64,000 nt of DNA from Anatilimnocola floriformis (GTDB lineage: Bacteria > Planctomycetota > Planctomycetia > Pirellulales > Pirellulaceae): the NCBI RefSeq assembly GCF_024256385.1, contig NZ_JAMLFW010000001.1, positions 1,984,001 to 2,048,000 on the forward strand, written 5' to 3'. Of this stretch, positions 42,895 through 51,594 are shown in pieces. A program made the position numbers and the translations under genes. Position 1 is the first letter of the stretch. Every line of letters begins with the position of its first letter. The notes under the pieces are model-generated. The model saw only the letters and a program-made list of their open reading frames with translations, had not been told where the DNA came from and searched no databases.

Positions 42895-43779
42895 ATGATC
42901 AACCCATTTTCGGAAACTGCCGAATCCAACACGACCGACGTTGAACTAGTCGACCAAGCGAATAGTGGCGACCGCGCGGCGCTGGAGCAACTCATCTTGC
43001 GGCACCAAGCGTGGATTTTCAACATTGCTGTCCGTATGGTGTTTGACCCGCACGATGCCGAAGAAGTGACGCAGGAAGTTCTGGTCAAGGTCATCACCAA
43101 GCTCAGTACGTTCGAAGGAGAAAGTAAGTTTCGCACTTGGCTGTATCGCATTGCTACGAATCATGTGCTGAATGTGAAGCGTCGCAAATCAGAAACGCAG
43201 GCGACAACGTTTGCCGACTACGGCGCGGCGATCAACAGCACGCCCGACCTTGAGTTGCCTGACCCTCACGGGTTGTCAGTTGATTTGCCGATCTTGGTTG
43301 AAGAAACCAAGAACAGTTGCACCATGGGCATGCTGCTCTGCTTGGATCGAAAGCAACGGCTAATCTTCACGCTGGGAGCGATCCTGGGCGTCAGCGATGC
43401 AGTGGCGAGCGAAGTCCTCGAAATGACCTCCGATAACTTTCGGCAATGCCTGGCCCGCGCTCGCCGGGATCTATACAGCTTCATGAATCACCAATGCGGA
43501 CTAGTGAATAAGAACAATCCCTGTCGATGCTCCAAAAAGACCCGCGGTTTTATCGAGCATGGGCACGTCGATCCCGCCCGCTTGCTGTTCGTGCCGAAGA
43601 ATGTGGAGCGCGTTCGGGAAGTTGCCGATGACACGGCCCACGAAATCGACGACTTCGTGGAACATCAGCACGTCGCCATTTTCCGTGAACACCCTTTTCT
43701 CCAGCCGGCAGATGAGATTGGCTGGGTCCGGCGGATCCTCCAGCGTCCCGATTTTCAGAGAATGCTCGGTCTCAACTGA
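42895..43779 (+). CDS. ECF-type RNA polymerase sigma factor with C-terminal extension
   Basis: A 294-residue sigma-70 family protein from ATG 42895, with GGAG seven bases upstream. Region 2 (AALEQLILRHQAWIFNIAVR, DPHDAEEVTQEVLVKVITKL, FRTWLYRIATNHVLNVKRRK) is textbook. Region 4 is divergent (CLDRKQRLIFTLGAILGVSD, MTSDNFRQCLARARRDLYSF). The last ~90 residues (CGLVNKNNPCRCSKKTRGFI onward, with four Cys) are an extension that may act as a built-in zinc or regulatory domain instead of a separate anti-sigma factor. It is followed by a SnoaL-like gene 96 bases downstream. Confidence 0.9.
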   Translation: MINPFSETAESNTTDVELVDQANSGDRAALEQLILRHQAWIFNIAVRMVFDPHDAEEVTQEVLVKVITKLSTFEGESKFRTWLYRIATNHVLNVKRRKSETQATTFADYGAAINSTPDLELPDPHGLSVDLPILVEETKNSCTMGMLLCLDRKQRLIFTLGAILGVSDAVASEVLEMTSDNFRQCLARARRDLYSFMNHQCGLVNKNNPCRCSKKTRGFIEHGHVDPARLLFVPKNVERVREVADDTAHEIDDFVEHQHVAIFREHPFLQPADEIGWVRRILQRPDFQRMLGLN

Positions 43780-43875
43780 GAAATCTCACGCCGAGTTGTC
43801 ACAGTCGGAATTGGCGAGTGTCTCTGAGATAGACGGAGTGATGAGCTCCGCAAATTTCACACTGGAGAGACGATC

Positions 43876-44202
43876 ATGACACTGCACTTGCCGCAACCCG
43901 TTGACGCCTATTTCACTGCCGACAAAGCCGATGGCGAGGCGGTTTCCAACTGCTTCACGGCCAATGCCGTTGTGAAGGATGAGGGCCACACGTATCAGGG
44001 CCAGGCCGCCATCAAGAAATGGAAGGACGATGTAGCAACCAAGTACACGTACACGTGCGATCCCTTCGCGTGCGAATCGCAGAATGGCAAGACCGTAGTT
44101 ACTTGCCGGCTGCAAGGCAATTTTCCCGGCAGCCCTGCCGACCTTCGGTTCTTATTCCAGCTCACGGGCAACAAGATCGAATCGTTGGAGGTGATTCCGT
44201 AA
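43876..44202 (+). CDS. SnoaL-like (NTF2-fold) protein
   Basis: A 108-residue protein (MTLHLPQPVDAYFTADKADG, EAVSNCFTANAVVKDEGHTY, QGQAAIKKWKDDVATKYTYT) with the compact alpha+beta NTF2 fold expected of SnoaL-like proteins; LFQLTGNKIESLEVIP closes the sheet. It lies directly downstream of an ECF sigma factor, an association seen in several ECF groups, though there the domain is usually fused. Ligand unknown. Confidence 0.85.
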   Translation: MTLHLPQPVDAYFTADKADGEAVSNCFTANAVVKDEGHTYQGQAAIKKWKDDVATKYTYTCDPFACESQNGKTVVTCRLQGNFPGSPADLRFLFQLTGNKIESLEVIP

Positions 44203-44413
44203 CGCGCTCTCTGGTTAGTAAATGCGTCCCGACCAGCACCCCGAGTTGGACAAAGCCGTTAACCAAATTCCAGGCGGCAACGGAGAGCGCAGAGAGTTTT
44301 CGCGAGAGTGGTGGCTGACGCGCCGGCGGACTAAAATGGGGAGCGCAGAACGGCGACGTCGAGAGATCGCTGCGGTCGCCGTAAACCCTTGCAGATACGC
44401 TAGTAAACGCGAA

Positions 44414-44436
44414 CGGCCAGAGAAACTCTCTGGCCG
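44414..44436 (-). terminator. Perfect hairpin downstream of the tRNA fragment
   Basis: CGGCCAGAGA, loop three bases, TCTCTGGCCG: ten base pairs. On the minus strand it lies about 50 bases after the 3' end of the tRNA-Asn fragment and would be its terminator; only two T residues follow at once. Confidence 0.5.
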
Positions 44437-44485
44437 GCGTGGTGCGTTAACCCGAGGGTAGCCACGGGTTAGGGATTTTGGAGAA

Positions 44486-44534
44486 GCTCCCCTAGCAGGA
44501 CTCGAACCTAGGCCCCAGCAGTTAACAGCCAAAT
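44486..44534 (-). other. tRNA-Asn 3'-end fragment (possible attachment site)
   Basis: Minus strand reads GGCTGTTAACTG (anticodon loop CTGTTAA, GTT for Asn), a variable part, TAGGTTCGAGTCCTG (T arm) and CTAGGGGAGC (acceptor 3' strand). The matching 5' half (acceptor TCCCC and D arm) is absent and the T stem has one mismatch, so it is not a functional tRNA. Such 3' fragments arise when an integrative element recombines into a tRNA gene. Confidence 0.45.
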
Positions 44535-45201
44535 CACTTGGTGGCCACCCACGTCGGAACTTATTCCGTTTTTGTACTGCTTTAGCTCGCAGGTACCGCC
44601 GAAAACCGCTTGAAAATGAGAGTCAATGAAAGGGATTGAAATGGGGCGTTTTCGGGCCTAAAAATGCTGGAAATCCCCGGTAAATCTCGCGAAAACGCAG
44701 GCTCGTTTTCCTTGGCTGAAAATCCATGTGTCGCCGGTTCCATTTCGGTCACGTTCGTCGCCGGCTGCCTGCAATTCCTTCTGGGTTGAGCGCGGCCACT
44801 GTAGCAAAATGTAGTTAATTCACCTGAAGATTGCGAAATCTCCCGCAATTCCGAGCGGTACAACCTGAGTACTGCAGAACGACTTTCAGCGGTTATCTTC
44901 GGCAAATCAGTACTCAGCTAGGTTTCCTGCTACTTGTCATCCGCGAGCATCAGCACGATGTTTGGTGCACGACTGGCGGGCGGTTTCTCTTCGCAATTTG
45001 CCCCTCGAACAGACATCGAGAGGCAGCAGATGGTGAGGATGAGTGGCGCAAAAGAGCGTAGTAAACGACCAAGCATGAACCACCAGGCTGATGGAGAGAA
45101 ACTGGAGAACGAGCGCCAGTATCTGTCGAGTGAATTGGCAGGTCAACGGTGAAGCCGCGACCTGGCAACTCGTTCGCAATACTCCCAGCTGGAAGATGCC
45201 C

Positions 45202-46686
45202 TTATTTCAATTGCGAACTAGCATCCGTCTCCGCGTCGTTCGGCCGGATCGATTCGAAGTAGCGACGGATGGTTTGACGATGGCCCAGCGGAATTGGTTC
45301 GCTGTCGAGCACGTCTTCGGAGATCTTTTTATACTTCGCATAGTTCTCGCGATATTCGCGCTGCGACTGCTGCGAGCCTTCGGGCGAGTGCGTCGTTTCG
45401 GTTTCGACTTCACCTTCGCCCGATTGTTGCCCCTTGATCTTTTCCTGCTTGCCGCCGAGCTTGGCGGTTCGCTCGCCGAGTTCGCCATCGCTCCCGGCCA
45501 AGCCCCAATTCTTGCCGCCGGGCTTGTTCGATTTGCTTTTGTTCTTGCTGGTGCTTTCGCACTCGCATTCGCCCTTGCATTCACCCAGGCAATTGCATTG
45601 CTTGGTCAGCAGATCGTGCAGCTTCTTGCGTTTCCCTTGTTTGCTCGCTTCGCCGGCCAGTTTTTGGCTTCCTTCAGAGAAACCCTTCCTGTCGTTGCCG
45701 AGGCCTGACGACATCTGGCTGAGGGCATTGCTGAGAGAATTCTGGCCGCTGCTATCGGCTTGTTTGGCGGCTTTTTCCAGCTTTTCCTTCACGGCTTTTT
45801 CGGTGGCGCGATCGAGCTCCGGAGCCTCGGCTTTGGCGAGTTGTTCGGCGGCTTTTTCGTACTGACCAGCCGACAGCGCCTGACCGGCCTCGGACAATTG
45901 CTCGGCAAGCGCGAGCGCTTCACCGACGGCTTGAAACTGTGCATCCATCGAAACGGGATTGCGTTTGGCTTGTTCGCTTTGCAACGCGGCCTGCATTTCG
46001 GAAAGCTTGGCGAGCGCCTCGCGCACGTCGGTGCCGGGCTGCTTGAGTTCCTCAATCGCCACGGCCAGTTCTTTGACGAGCTTTTTCAAATCCTCGTCTT
46101 TTTCTTTTTCGGCATATTGTTCGAGCTCAGTCAGCTCGGCGGCAGCGCGTTCTGCTTGAGCAATCACCACATCGAGCGGCGCTGGCTTGCTGGCCGTCGC
46201 GGGTCGATTCCAACCGCCGACGATCACGAGCGACAGCGTGGCGATGAAGGCCGCGGCGGCGTACGGAAGAACGCGCGGCATGTGCCACGGCACGACTTCG
46301 TGCGGCTTGATCGATTGCAGATGATCGAGCGCGTCGGCAAAGGCCAAGCGCTCGACGACAGGCAGATGCGAGCGAGCACTGAACTCGAGCGCCGTGCTCG
46401 CGCGATCCTTGAGTGCATAGCGGGCATCCACCGCGCTGGCCGCGTGTTGCCAATTGAGTTGCCAGCAGCAACCCACGATCGCAGCCGTCGCGCTGCCGAC
46501 CAGCGGCAGTGCAACCGGAATCCAACCGGCCAACTGCCAGTCGAACAGCCAGTTGGCGGCGGCCAAAAACAGCCCCGGCGCCGAACCGAGCAGAAGTCCC
46601 CAGGCGGCCAGCCACGCTACCCGCACGAACTGCTGGCGGGAAAGAACAGGAGCCAGTTGCCGCTGAACCTTCTTGTCCATGACCAT
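45202..46686 (-). CDS. Membrane protein with long coiled coil, last gene of the MoxR/Bat cluster
   Basis: A 494-residue protein. Two to three N-terminal transmembrane helices (about 25-45, 50-75 and 145-165) are followed by a Glu/Ala/Lys-rich coiled coil (residues 170-330: AERAAAELTELEQYAEKEKD, KEKLEKAAKQAD) and a low-complexity Ser/Lys/Gly region with a Cys cluster (CNCLGECKGECECES). A C-terminal REYRENYAKYKKISEDVLDS segment follows. This build is typical for the gene that closes planctomycete MoxR-DUF58-VWA operons. Its ATG lies 360 bases after the stop of the VWA gene, with a hairpin between, so it may have its own promoter. Confidence 0.75.
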   Translation of the reverse strand: MVMDKKVQRQLAPVLSRQQFVRVAWLAAWGLLLGSAPGLFLAAANWLFDWQLAGWIPVALPLVGSATAAIVGCCWQLNWQHAASAVDARYALKDRASTALEFSARSHLPVVERLAFADALDHLQSIKPHEVVPWHMPRVLPYAAAAFIATLSLVIVGGWNRPATASKPAPLDVVIAQAERAAAELTELEQYAEKEKDEDLKKLVKELAVAIEELKQPGTDVREALAKLSEMQAALQSEQAKRNPVSMDAQFQAVGEALALAEQLSEAGQALSAGQYEKAAEQLAKAEAPELDRATEKAVKEKLEKAAKQADSSGQNSLSNALSQMSSGLGNDRKGFSEGSQKLAGEASKQGKRKKLHDLLTKQCNCLGECKGECECESTSKNKSKSNKPGGKNWGLAGSDGELGERTAKLGGKQEKIKGQQSGEGEVETETTHSPEGSQQSQREYRENYAKYKKISEDVLDSEPIPLGHRQTIRRYFESIRPNDAETDASSQLK

Positions 46687-47047
46687 TCTCCTCGGATGTC
46701 CGCAGGTGGAACGAATATGGTTTTACCAGGGGGGTGGTTGAATGCCAACACAAAGCCGAGAAATCTCAGCCGTTTCGACCAGGGCTCGCGCGTCGCGACG
46801 CAGCCCCCCTTTCATACCCCCAGAATATTGCAGGCAATCGAAAGGCGTATTCGATCCGTAAGCCTTTATCATAATTATGGTTAGGGATGAAAATCGCCAC
46901 AATATCGCGGCTCGAATATCGCACTTTATTCTAGTTAAATCGGGTGGTTTTCTGTTCGGGGCAAATCAATCCATTTCTGCGACCACCGGCCCTGTGCCGG
47001 TGGGGCGCTCACTGGCCAGCTACCCAAGCCCACGCTTCGCGACGACC
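46687..47047. other. Intergenic region between VWA and coiled-coil genes
   Basis: About 360 bases. It has one perfect hairpin (46983-47003) near the end of the VWA gene and otherwise AT-rich sequence (46860-46960) that may hold the promoter of the downstream minus-strand gene. No coding frame is convincing. Confidence 0.4.
46983..47003 (-). terminator. Hairpin after the VWA gene
   Basis: CCACCGGC, loop CCTGT, GCCGGTGG: eight perfect pairs, 45 bases after the stop at 47048. No T run follows on the minus strand, so it may be a processing or Rho-assisted terminator rather than an intrinsic one. Confidence 0.45.
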
Positions 47048-49738
47048 TTACGATTTCACTGCCGTTCTCGCCGTCGGCCGTGACTGGCTTGACGTCTTTC
47101 CTCCGCGCACCTGAACCACCAACGGCCGCCGACCGAACAGCAAACTCAAATCAACCCGCCGCAGGAAGACGTCGAGCACCAGCAGCACCGCGGCGATCGT
47201 CACGAGCCAGGGCCACAGCGGTGTTGGTCGCAGGGCGGAACGCTCGGTCGGTTTGAACAACTCGGCTGCGGTCGGTGCGAACCGGCCACCCGAGACTTCG
47301 GCCAGTTGTTTGAGGAGCGGTTCGTTGGTTGGCTTCAATCGCAGCTCGTCGCTGTAGCCGACGTGCATGCCGCGCGACTGCCGATAGATCGCCTGACCGT
47401 CTTTCTTCTGGGCAATCTCCAGGTGATAAGCGCCGGTCAGCGGCGTGTCGACCGTGCCGGTGTAACGTCCCGGCGCGGTCTGAGCGAGCGTCAACTTTTG
47501 GTTGCCCAAGCGCGGGTCGATCAGCGTGAGTTCCGTTTCGGCTTGATTGAGAAAACGGCCCGCCGCATCGACGGCATCGAGCGTGACGAAGGCCTGGCCG
47601 CCGCGCTGCTCGACTTCGACGACGACGCCCTTGGCTTCGTTCTTGCGCATCGTATGGCGGACGATCTGAGCCCAGAACTTGGCAAACTCCGGCCAGGTCA
47701 GCCACTCGGCGGCCCAGCGCGTTTTGGCATCGGAAGTAAACGCAGCCGACATCCCCAAACCGTAGCGCCACCAAACGAGCAGCGGATCGCCTTTCTCGGT
47801 TGCCAGAATCAACTCGCACGTCGGCTTGGGCCGCGTCTTCACATAACCGAGCAGGAACGGCGCGTTCTCGACGTCGAGTCCCTTCAGCGCTTGCGTCGCG
47901 CGAATCACCTGCGGCACGAAGGGCTGTTCATCGATCGCGCTCTTACTCGCCGTCACGGTTTCTTTGGCAAAGATCTGCGGAATGTTGGCCGGGTCGTCGG
48001 TGAAGTAATACCGGCCGCTTCCCGCCTTGGCGACTTCTTCCAGCACATCGGTCGCGGAGTCTGCGCCCACGCCGACCGTGCTGACGGTGATTTTCATCTG
48101 ATTCATTTCGGCAGCCAGGCCAGCGAAATCGCCCGGCGACGAAACACCATCGGTGAGAATGATGACATGCTTCAGCCGGGCTGTGGTTTGCTGCAGCATC
48201 TCGTGAGCCCGCTCCATGGCGGGATACATCGTCGTGCCGCCACTGGCTTCGATGCGACTGATGTCGTCGCTGATGCGACCTTTGTTGCTGGCCGATTGCA
48301 TCTCGCTGATGGTGAACGTGTCGCCGTCGAAGGCCACCACGCCGATCTGATCTTTGCTGCCGAGCAGTTCGACGGCCGAGCGGGCCGCCGATTTGGCCAT
48401 TTCCATCTTGTCGCCCGACATCGAGCCCGATTTGTCGATGACCAGCACCATGCCCAGTCCCGGCTTCTCCTTTTCCTTTTCAAAATCGCTGCGGACCGGC
48501 AACACTTCTTCGAGCACCGATTTGTAATAACCGCCGAGGCCGAACGACTGCTCGCCGCCGAGCATCATGAAGCCGCCGCCCAGGTCCTGCACATAGGTGC
48601 GGGCAATCTCCATCTGCCGCTGCGACAGCGCCGTGGCCGGCACGTTCGAGAGCATCAGCATTTCGTAATTCTGCAAATCGGAGAGATTGTCCGGCATGCC
48701 GGTCGGCGGCCGCACGTCGACCTGGATCTCTTCCTGCTCGAGCGCGGCGACCAAATCGCGAATCAATTTGGGATCGCTCTCGACGATCAAAACGCGCGGC
48801 TTGCCCGCCGTATAGATCAGGCCGCTCGCACTGTTGTTATCGAGCAGCGCGTCGCTCGTCAGGCCGCTGACCTGCGCGGTGAAGGCCGCCAGCCGTTCGC
48901 TTTCGATCGATTGCTGAAAACGAAAGCGGTTCTCACCCTTCTTGATCGTTTTCTTCTCATTCACGACTTGATGATCGCCACGAAAGACCTGAATCACTCC
49001 TTCGTCGTCGTGATTCGAATCGATCACCACTTCGACAAAGAACGGTTCGCCTTGGCGAACCTGAGCTGGCAGGTTCACGGCAGAGATTTGCGTTTCCAAA
49101 TCCTGACGTGTCGGCAGCGGAACGGTCGAAACCGGCACGCCGGCGCGGAGCACGGTTTGCAGAGCATTCCCCAGCGTTTCGTTGCCGTCGGTGACGAGCA
49201 CCACTTGCGGCACGTATCCGGGTGGCACGGCAGCGATCGCCGCTTCGACAACGGCAGCGATGTTCGTCCCTTCCTTTTTCGGAGCGGCCTGTTTTGGATC
49301 GGCCTGTTTTGGATCGGCCTGTTTTGGATCGTTCGCTTCTTTCGGGTCTTTGGCCGGTGGAGGATCGAGCGACTTCAGCTCCGTGCTCAATTGCCCCGGC
49401 GACATTTCAAACGGCAAGTAAGCCAAGCGATTCGCACCGGCCTGCGCGACGGCATCTTTGAGGAACGGCTCGATGACTTTGTTGGCCTCTTCGCCCACAC
49501 TCAAACTGCGATCGACGCACACCACCACGAACTGCTCATGCGTGGGGCGCGAGAGCGTGAGCCCGGCCAGCGCGAGCAAAAGCAGCAGAACGATGATCGA
49601 CCGCGTAACGAGCGACGTCTGCCGTTGCCAGCGCGGAAAATCGACCAGGCTGCGATAGAAGTAATAAATGAGAATCGGCAGCAGCACGATTCCCAGCAAG
49701 CGCCAGGGATGAGTCAGCTCGAGTGTGAAGTTGCTCAT
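47048..49738 (-). CDS. Large VWA-domain membrane protein (BatA/glutamine-amidotransferase-like type)
   Basis: An 896-residue protein from the ATG ending at 49738 (MSNFTLELTHPWRLLGIVLL). Two N-terminal membrane helices (about 10-28 and 42-60) frame a short loop, and a C-terminal helix (about 855-875) precedes a basic tail. Between them is a class-I-GATase-like/BatA region, then a VWA domain with MIDAS motif DKSGSMSGDKM at about 435-620, and a C-terminal beta region (YHLEIAQKKDG, SDELRLKPTNEPLLKQ). A QADPK pentapeptide repeat (near residue 140) is encoded by the 15-base repeats at 49286-49330. It starts five bases after the upstream gene's stop. Likely part of a MoxR-dependent envelope-assembly or stress complex. 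Confidence 0.88.
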   Translation of the reverse strand: MSNFTLELTHPWRLLGIVLLPILIYYFYRSLVDFPRWQRQTSLVTRSIIVLLLLLALAGLTLSRPTHEQFVVVCVDRSLSVGEEANKVIEPFLKDAVAQAGANRLAYLPFEMSPGQLSTELKSLDPPPAKDPKEANDPKQADPKQADPKQAAPKKEGTNIAAVVEAAIAAVPPGYVPQVVLVTDGNETLGNALQTVLRAGVPVSTVPLPTRQDLETQISAVNLPAQVRQGEPFFVEVVIDSNHDDEGVIQVFRGDHQVVNEKKTIKKGENRFRFQQSIESERLAAFTAQVSGLTSDALLDNNSASGLIYTAGKPRVLIVESDPKLIRDLVAALEQEEIQVDVRPPTGMPDNLSDLQNYEMLMLSNVPATALSQRQMEIARTYVQDLGGGFMMLGGEQSFGLGGYYKSVLEEVLPVRSDFEKEKEKPGLGMVLVIDKSGSMSGDKMEMAKSAARSAVELLGSKDQIGVVAFDGDTFTISEMQSASNKGRISDDISRIEASGGTTMYPAMERAHEMLQQTTARLKHVIILTDGVSSPGDFAGLAAEMNQMKITVSTVGVGADSATDVLEEVAKAGSGRYYFTDDPANIPQIFAKETVTASKSAIDEQPFVPQVIRATQALKGLDVENAPFLLGYVKTRPKPTCELILATEKGDPLLVWWRYGLGMSAAFTSDAKTRWAAEWLTWPEFAKFWAQIVRHTMRKNEAKGVVVEVEQRGGQAFVTLDAVDAAGRFLNQAETELTLIDPRLGNQKLTLAQTAPGRYTGTVDTPLTGAYHLEIAQKKDGQAIYRQSRGMHVGYSDELRLKPTNEPLLKQLAEVSGGRFAPTAAELFKPTERSALRPTPLWPWLVTIAAVLLVLDVFLRRVDLSLLFGRRPLVVQVRGGKTSSQSRPTARTAVKS
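49286..49330. repeat. Three 15-bp tandem repeats in the VWA gene
   Basis: GGCCTGTTTTGGATC repeated three times exactly; on the minus strand it encodes the DPKQA repeat. Unit number may vary in frame. Confidence 0.9.
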
Positions 49739-49743
49739 GGTTC

Positions 49744-51594
49744 CTAGCCGATCCACCGTCGTTGGTACAGGAACCATTCACCAATCGCCAGCAGCCAGGC
49801 CGCGGCGATGAGATAAAACCAAATCGGCCGCACGAAGAAGCTCGCCGCTGCAATGCCGGTTGCAGATTTCGCTTGCCAACCGGCAGGCACGCGCAGATCG
49901 CTTTCGGTTTTGCTGCTCAGATTGCAGGCGAGCTCTTCCAGCGGCGCGACAGGTGACGTCGAAGCTTCGATTACGGCGGGTTCGATCTTCCAAATACCAA
50001 CTTCATCGAGCGGGCCGATCAAAACCTTCTCGACCTTCTCTGGCAACGGCCGCACTTCGCCGTTCGGAGAGCGCAGCACCGCCGGTTTGCCCGGCGGTAG
50101 TGTGACATTCGCAATCGCGCCCGAGACAACTGCTTCACGCATTTCACCAGCGGGACCTGCAAACCAACTGAGGGCGTTGGTCACCAGAATCGGGAACGTC
50201 GTGCGAAAAGTGAGATCCCCTTCGTCGAGGTTCACCGTCAGGACTAGTGCGCGGCGTTTTTCATCGATGTGCGCGAAGTACAGCGGATCACCACTGACCG
50301 CGCCGACCAAGGTCGTTGCTTCGGCGCGCGGCCTGAGCTGGCGCGCTTGCGGCAGGATGACGTTGTCGAGCCGCACGTGACGCATCAGCGGCGACTCGGA
50401 GTCTTGCTTGGTGACAATCGGGTTGGCGAGGGGTTCGCCCACTTCCCACAGGTCGCTCCCTGCCAGCGGATCGACGACGAATGAAGCTCCCGGCGGCAGT
50501 TCCTTCGGCACGAGGCGATGAAAGACATGCCAGACTCCCGGTTCGTAACTCGTCGGCAATTCCTTGGTCATTTTCAGCTCGACCAGCGGATTGGCTTCGA
50601 AAGCTTTTTGCAGAAACAGATTGCCGGGCGAGACGAGCAGAATTTTTTGCGTGTGCCGCGTCGGCAGAATGGCCTGCGCGCGATTGTCGGCGAGCAAAGC
50701 ATCGGCCGTGGAGAGTTTGGCCACAAGCAAGCCGCCGGAGGGGGAGGTTTTTTCGAACGTGCGACTCCAGGTCTCTCCCGCCGCCAGCTTCAGCGGCAGC
50801 ACATCGACCGGATTGTCGTTCAGATCGAGATCGAGTCGCGTCTCGGCCGGTTCGTCGGCAGCGTTGCACACTTCCACGAGAATTTCATAGCCCACCGGAT
50901 CGAGCAAACTCCGCCGCACCTGAAACTGCGTGATGCCGATGTTCGCGCGCTGCGTGCCGATGGGCTGCAACTTCACGAGCGGATCGTCGATGAGTTTTTC
51001 CTGTTCCGCAAACCCGCCGTCGGAAAAAACGAGCACCTGCCCCGCTTTCGACTCGCCAAGCAGTCGTTTAGCGAGTTCGACTCCCTCGCTCACTCGCGTG
51101 GGGCCATCGGTCTTCGGAATATTCTGAATCGCGGCTTGCAATGTTCGTTCGTGATTCGTTAAACCGCACACGACGCGCGGATGCGTGCCAGCCGCGATGA
51201 TCGCCATCTCGTCGTGAAAGCGGAGCGAGCTGACGTAACGCCCCGCGGCCTGCTTCGCGCCGGCGAGTCGCGTGGGAGCGATGTCGGTTGCGTTCATGCT
51301 CGCCGAATTGTCGATCACCACCACAATCCGACGCGCTTGCAGTTTCTCGCTCAAAAAGAACGGCTCGGCCAGCGCACCCACCAGCAACAACAGCCAAATG
51401 ATCTGCATGAGCAGCGACAACCAATGCCGCAGGTTCTGCCACAGCGACCGCGGAGCTTTTTCGTCGAAGATCTGCCGCCAAAAGATGGTCGTCGAGACCG
51501 GCACCTGTTTGAGGCGGATCTTCAAAATGTAGAACACCACGATCGGAATCGTGAGCAATGCCCAAGCCAATGCCAGTGGTGCAGCGAGCGACAT
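49744..51594 (-). CDS. BatA-type membrane protein with N-terminal aerotolerance region and VWA-like domain
   Basis: A 616-residue protein from the ATG ending at 51594 (MSLAAPLALAWALLTIPIVV, FYILKIRLKQVPVS). The N-terminal region matches the BatA/aerotolerance type with two helices (about 5-22 and 55-75). A VWA-like domain with VVIDNSASMNATDIAPTRL (MIDAS DxSxS) follows at 85-250, then beta-rich domains and a C-terminal helix (WFYLIAAAWLLAIGEWFLYQ). The start overlaps the DUF58 gene's stop (TGATG), so translation is coupled. The family is called Bat in Bacteroides; the role here is inferred from the gene set. Confidence 0.88.
   Translation of the reverse strand: MSLAAPLALAWALLTIPIVVFYILKIRLKQVPVSTTIFWRQIFDEKAPRSLWQNLRHWLSLLMQIIWLLLLVGALAEPFFLSEKLQARRIVVVIDNSASMNATDIAPTRLAGAKQAAGRYVSSLRFHDEMAIIAAGTHPRVVCGLTNHERTLQAAIQNIPKTDGPTRVSEGVELAKRLLGESKAGQVLVFSDGGFAEQEKLIDDPLVKLQPIGTQRANIGITQFQVRRSLLDPVGYEILVEVCNAADEPAETRLDLDLNDNPVDVLPLKLAAGETWSRTFEKTSPSGGLLVAKLSTADALLADNRAQAILPTRHTQKILLVSPGNLFLQKAFEANPLVELKMTKELPTSYEPGVWHVFHRLVPKELPPGASFVVDPLAGSDLWEVGEPLANPIVTKQDSESPLMRHVRLDNVILPQARQLRPRAEATTLVGAVSGDPLYFAHIDEKRRALVLTVNLDEGDLTFRTTFPILVTNALSWFAGPAGEMREAVVSGAIANVTLPPGKPAVLRSPNGEVRPLPEKVEKVLIGPLDEVGIWKIEPAVIEASTSPVAPLEELACNLSSKTESDLRVPAGWQAKSATGIAAASFFVRPIWFYLIAAAWLLAIGEWFLYQRRWIG

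Larger units (their letters stand above)
44203..45201. other. Gene-free region around a tRNA fragment and a hairpin
   Basis: About 1 kb without protein-like frames. It holds the tRNA-Asn-like 3' fragment (44486-44534, minus) and a perfect hairpin (44414-44436). The remainder, 44540-45200, shows no feature I can support. Confidence 0.45.

Noticed and set aside
44486-44570. Complete tRNA gene
   Set aside because: No 5' acceptor strand (TCCCCTA-like) or D arm could be placed upstream and the anticodon stem does not pair.
44582-44905. 107-codon minus-strand frame
   Set aside because: Composition is not protein-like, no ribosome binding site and no recognisable motif.
47306-49747. 813-codon plus-strand frame opposite the VWA gene
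   Set aside because: Arg/His/Asp-rich antisense text with no motif; the minus frame has the VWA MIDAS motif and membrane helices.
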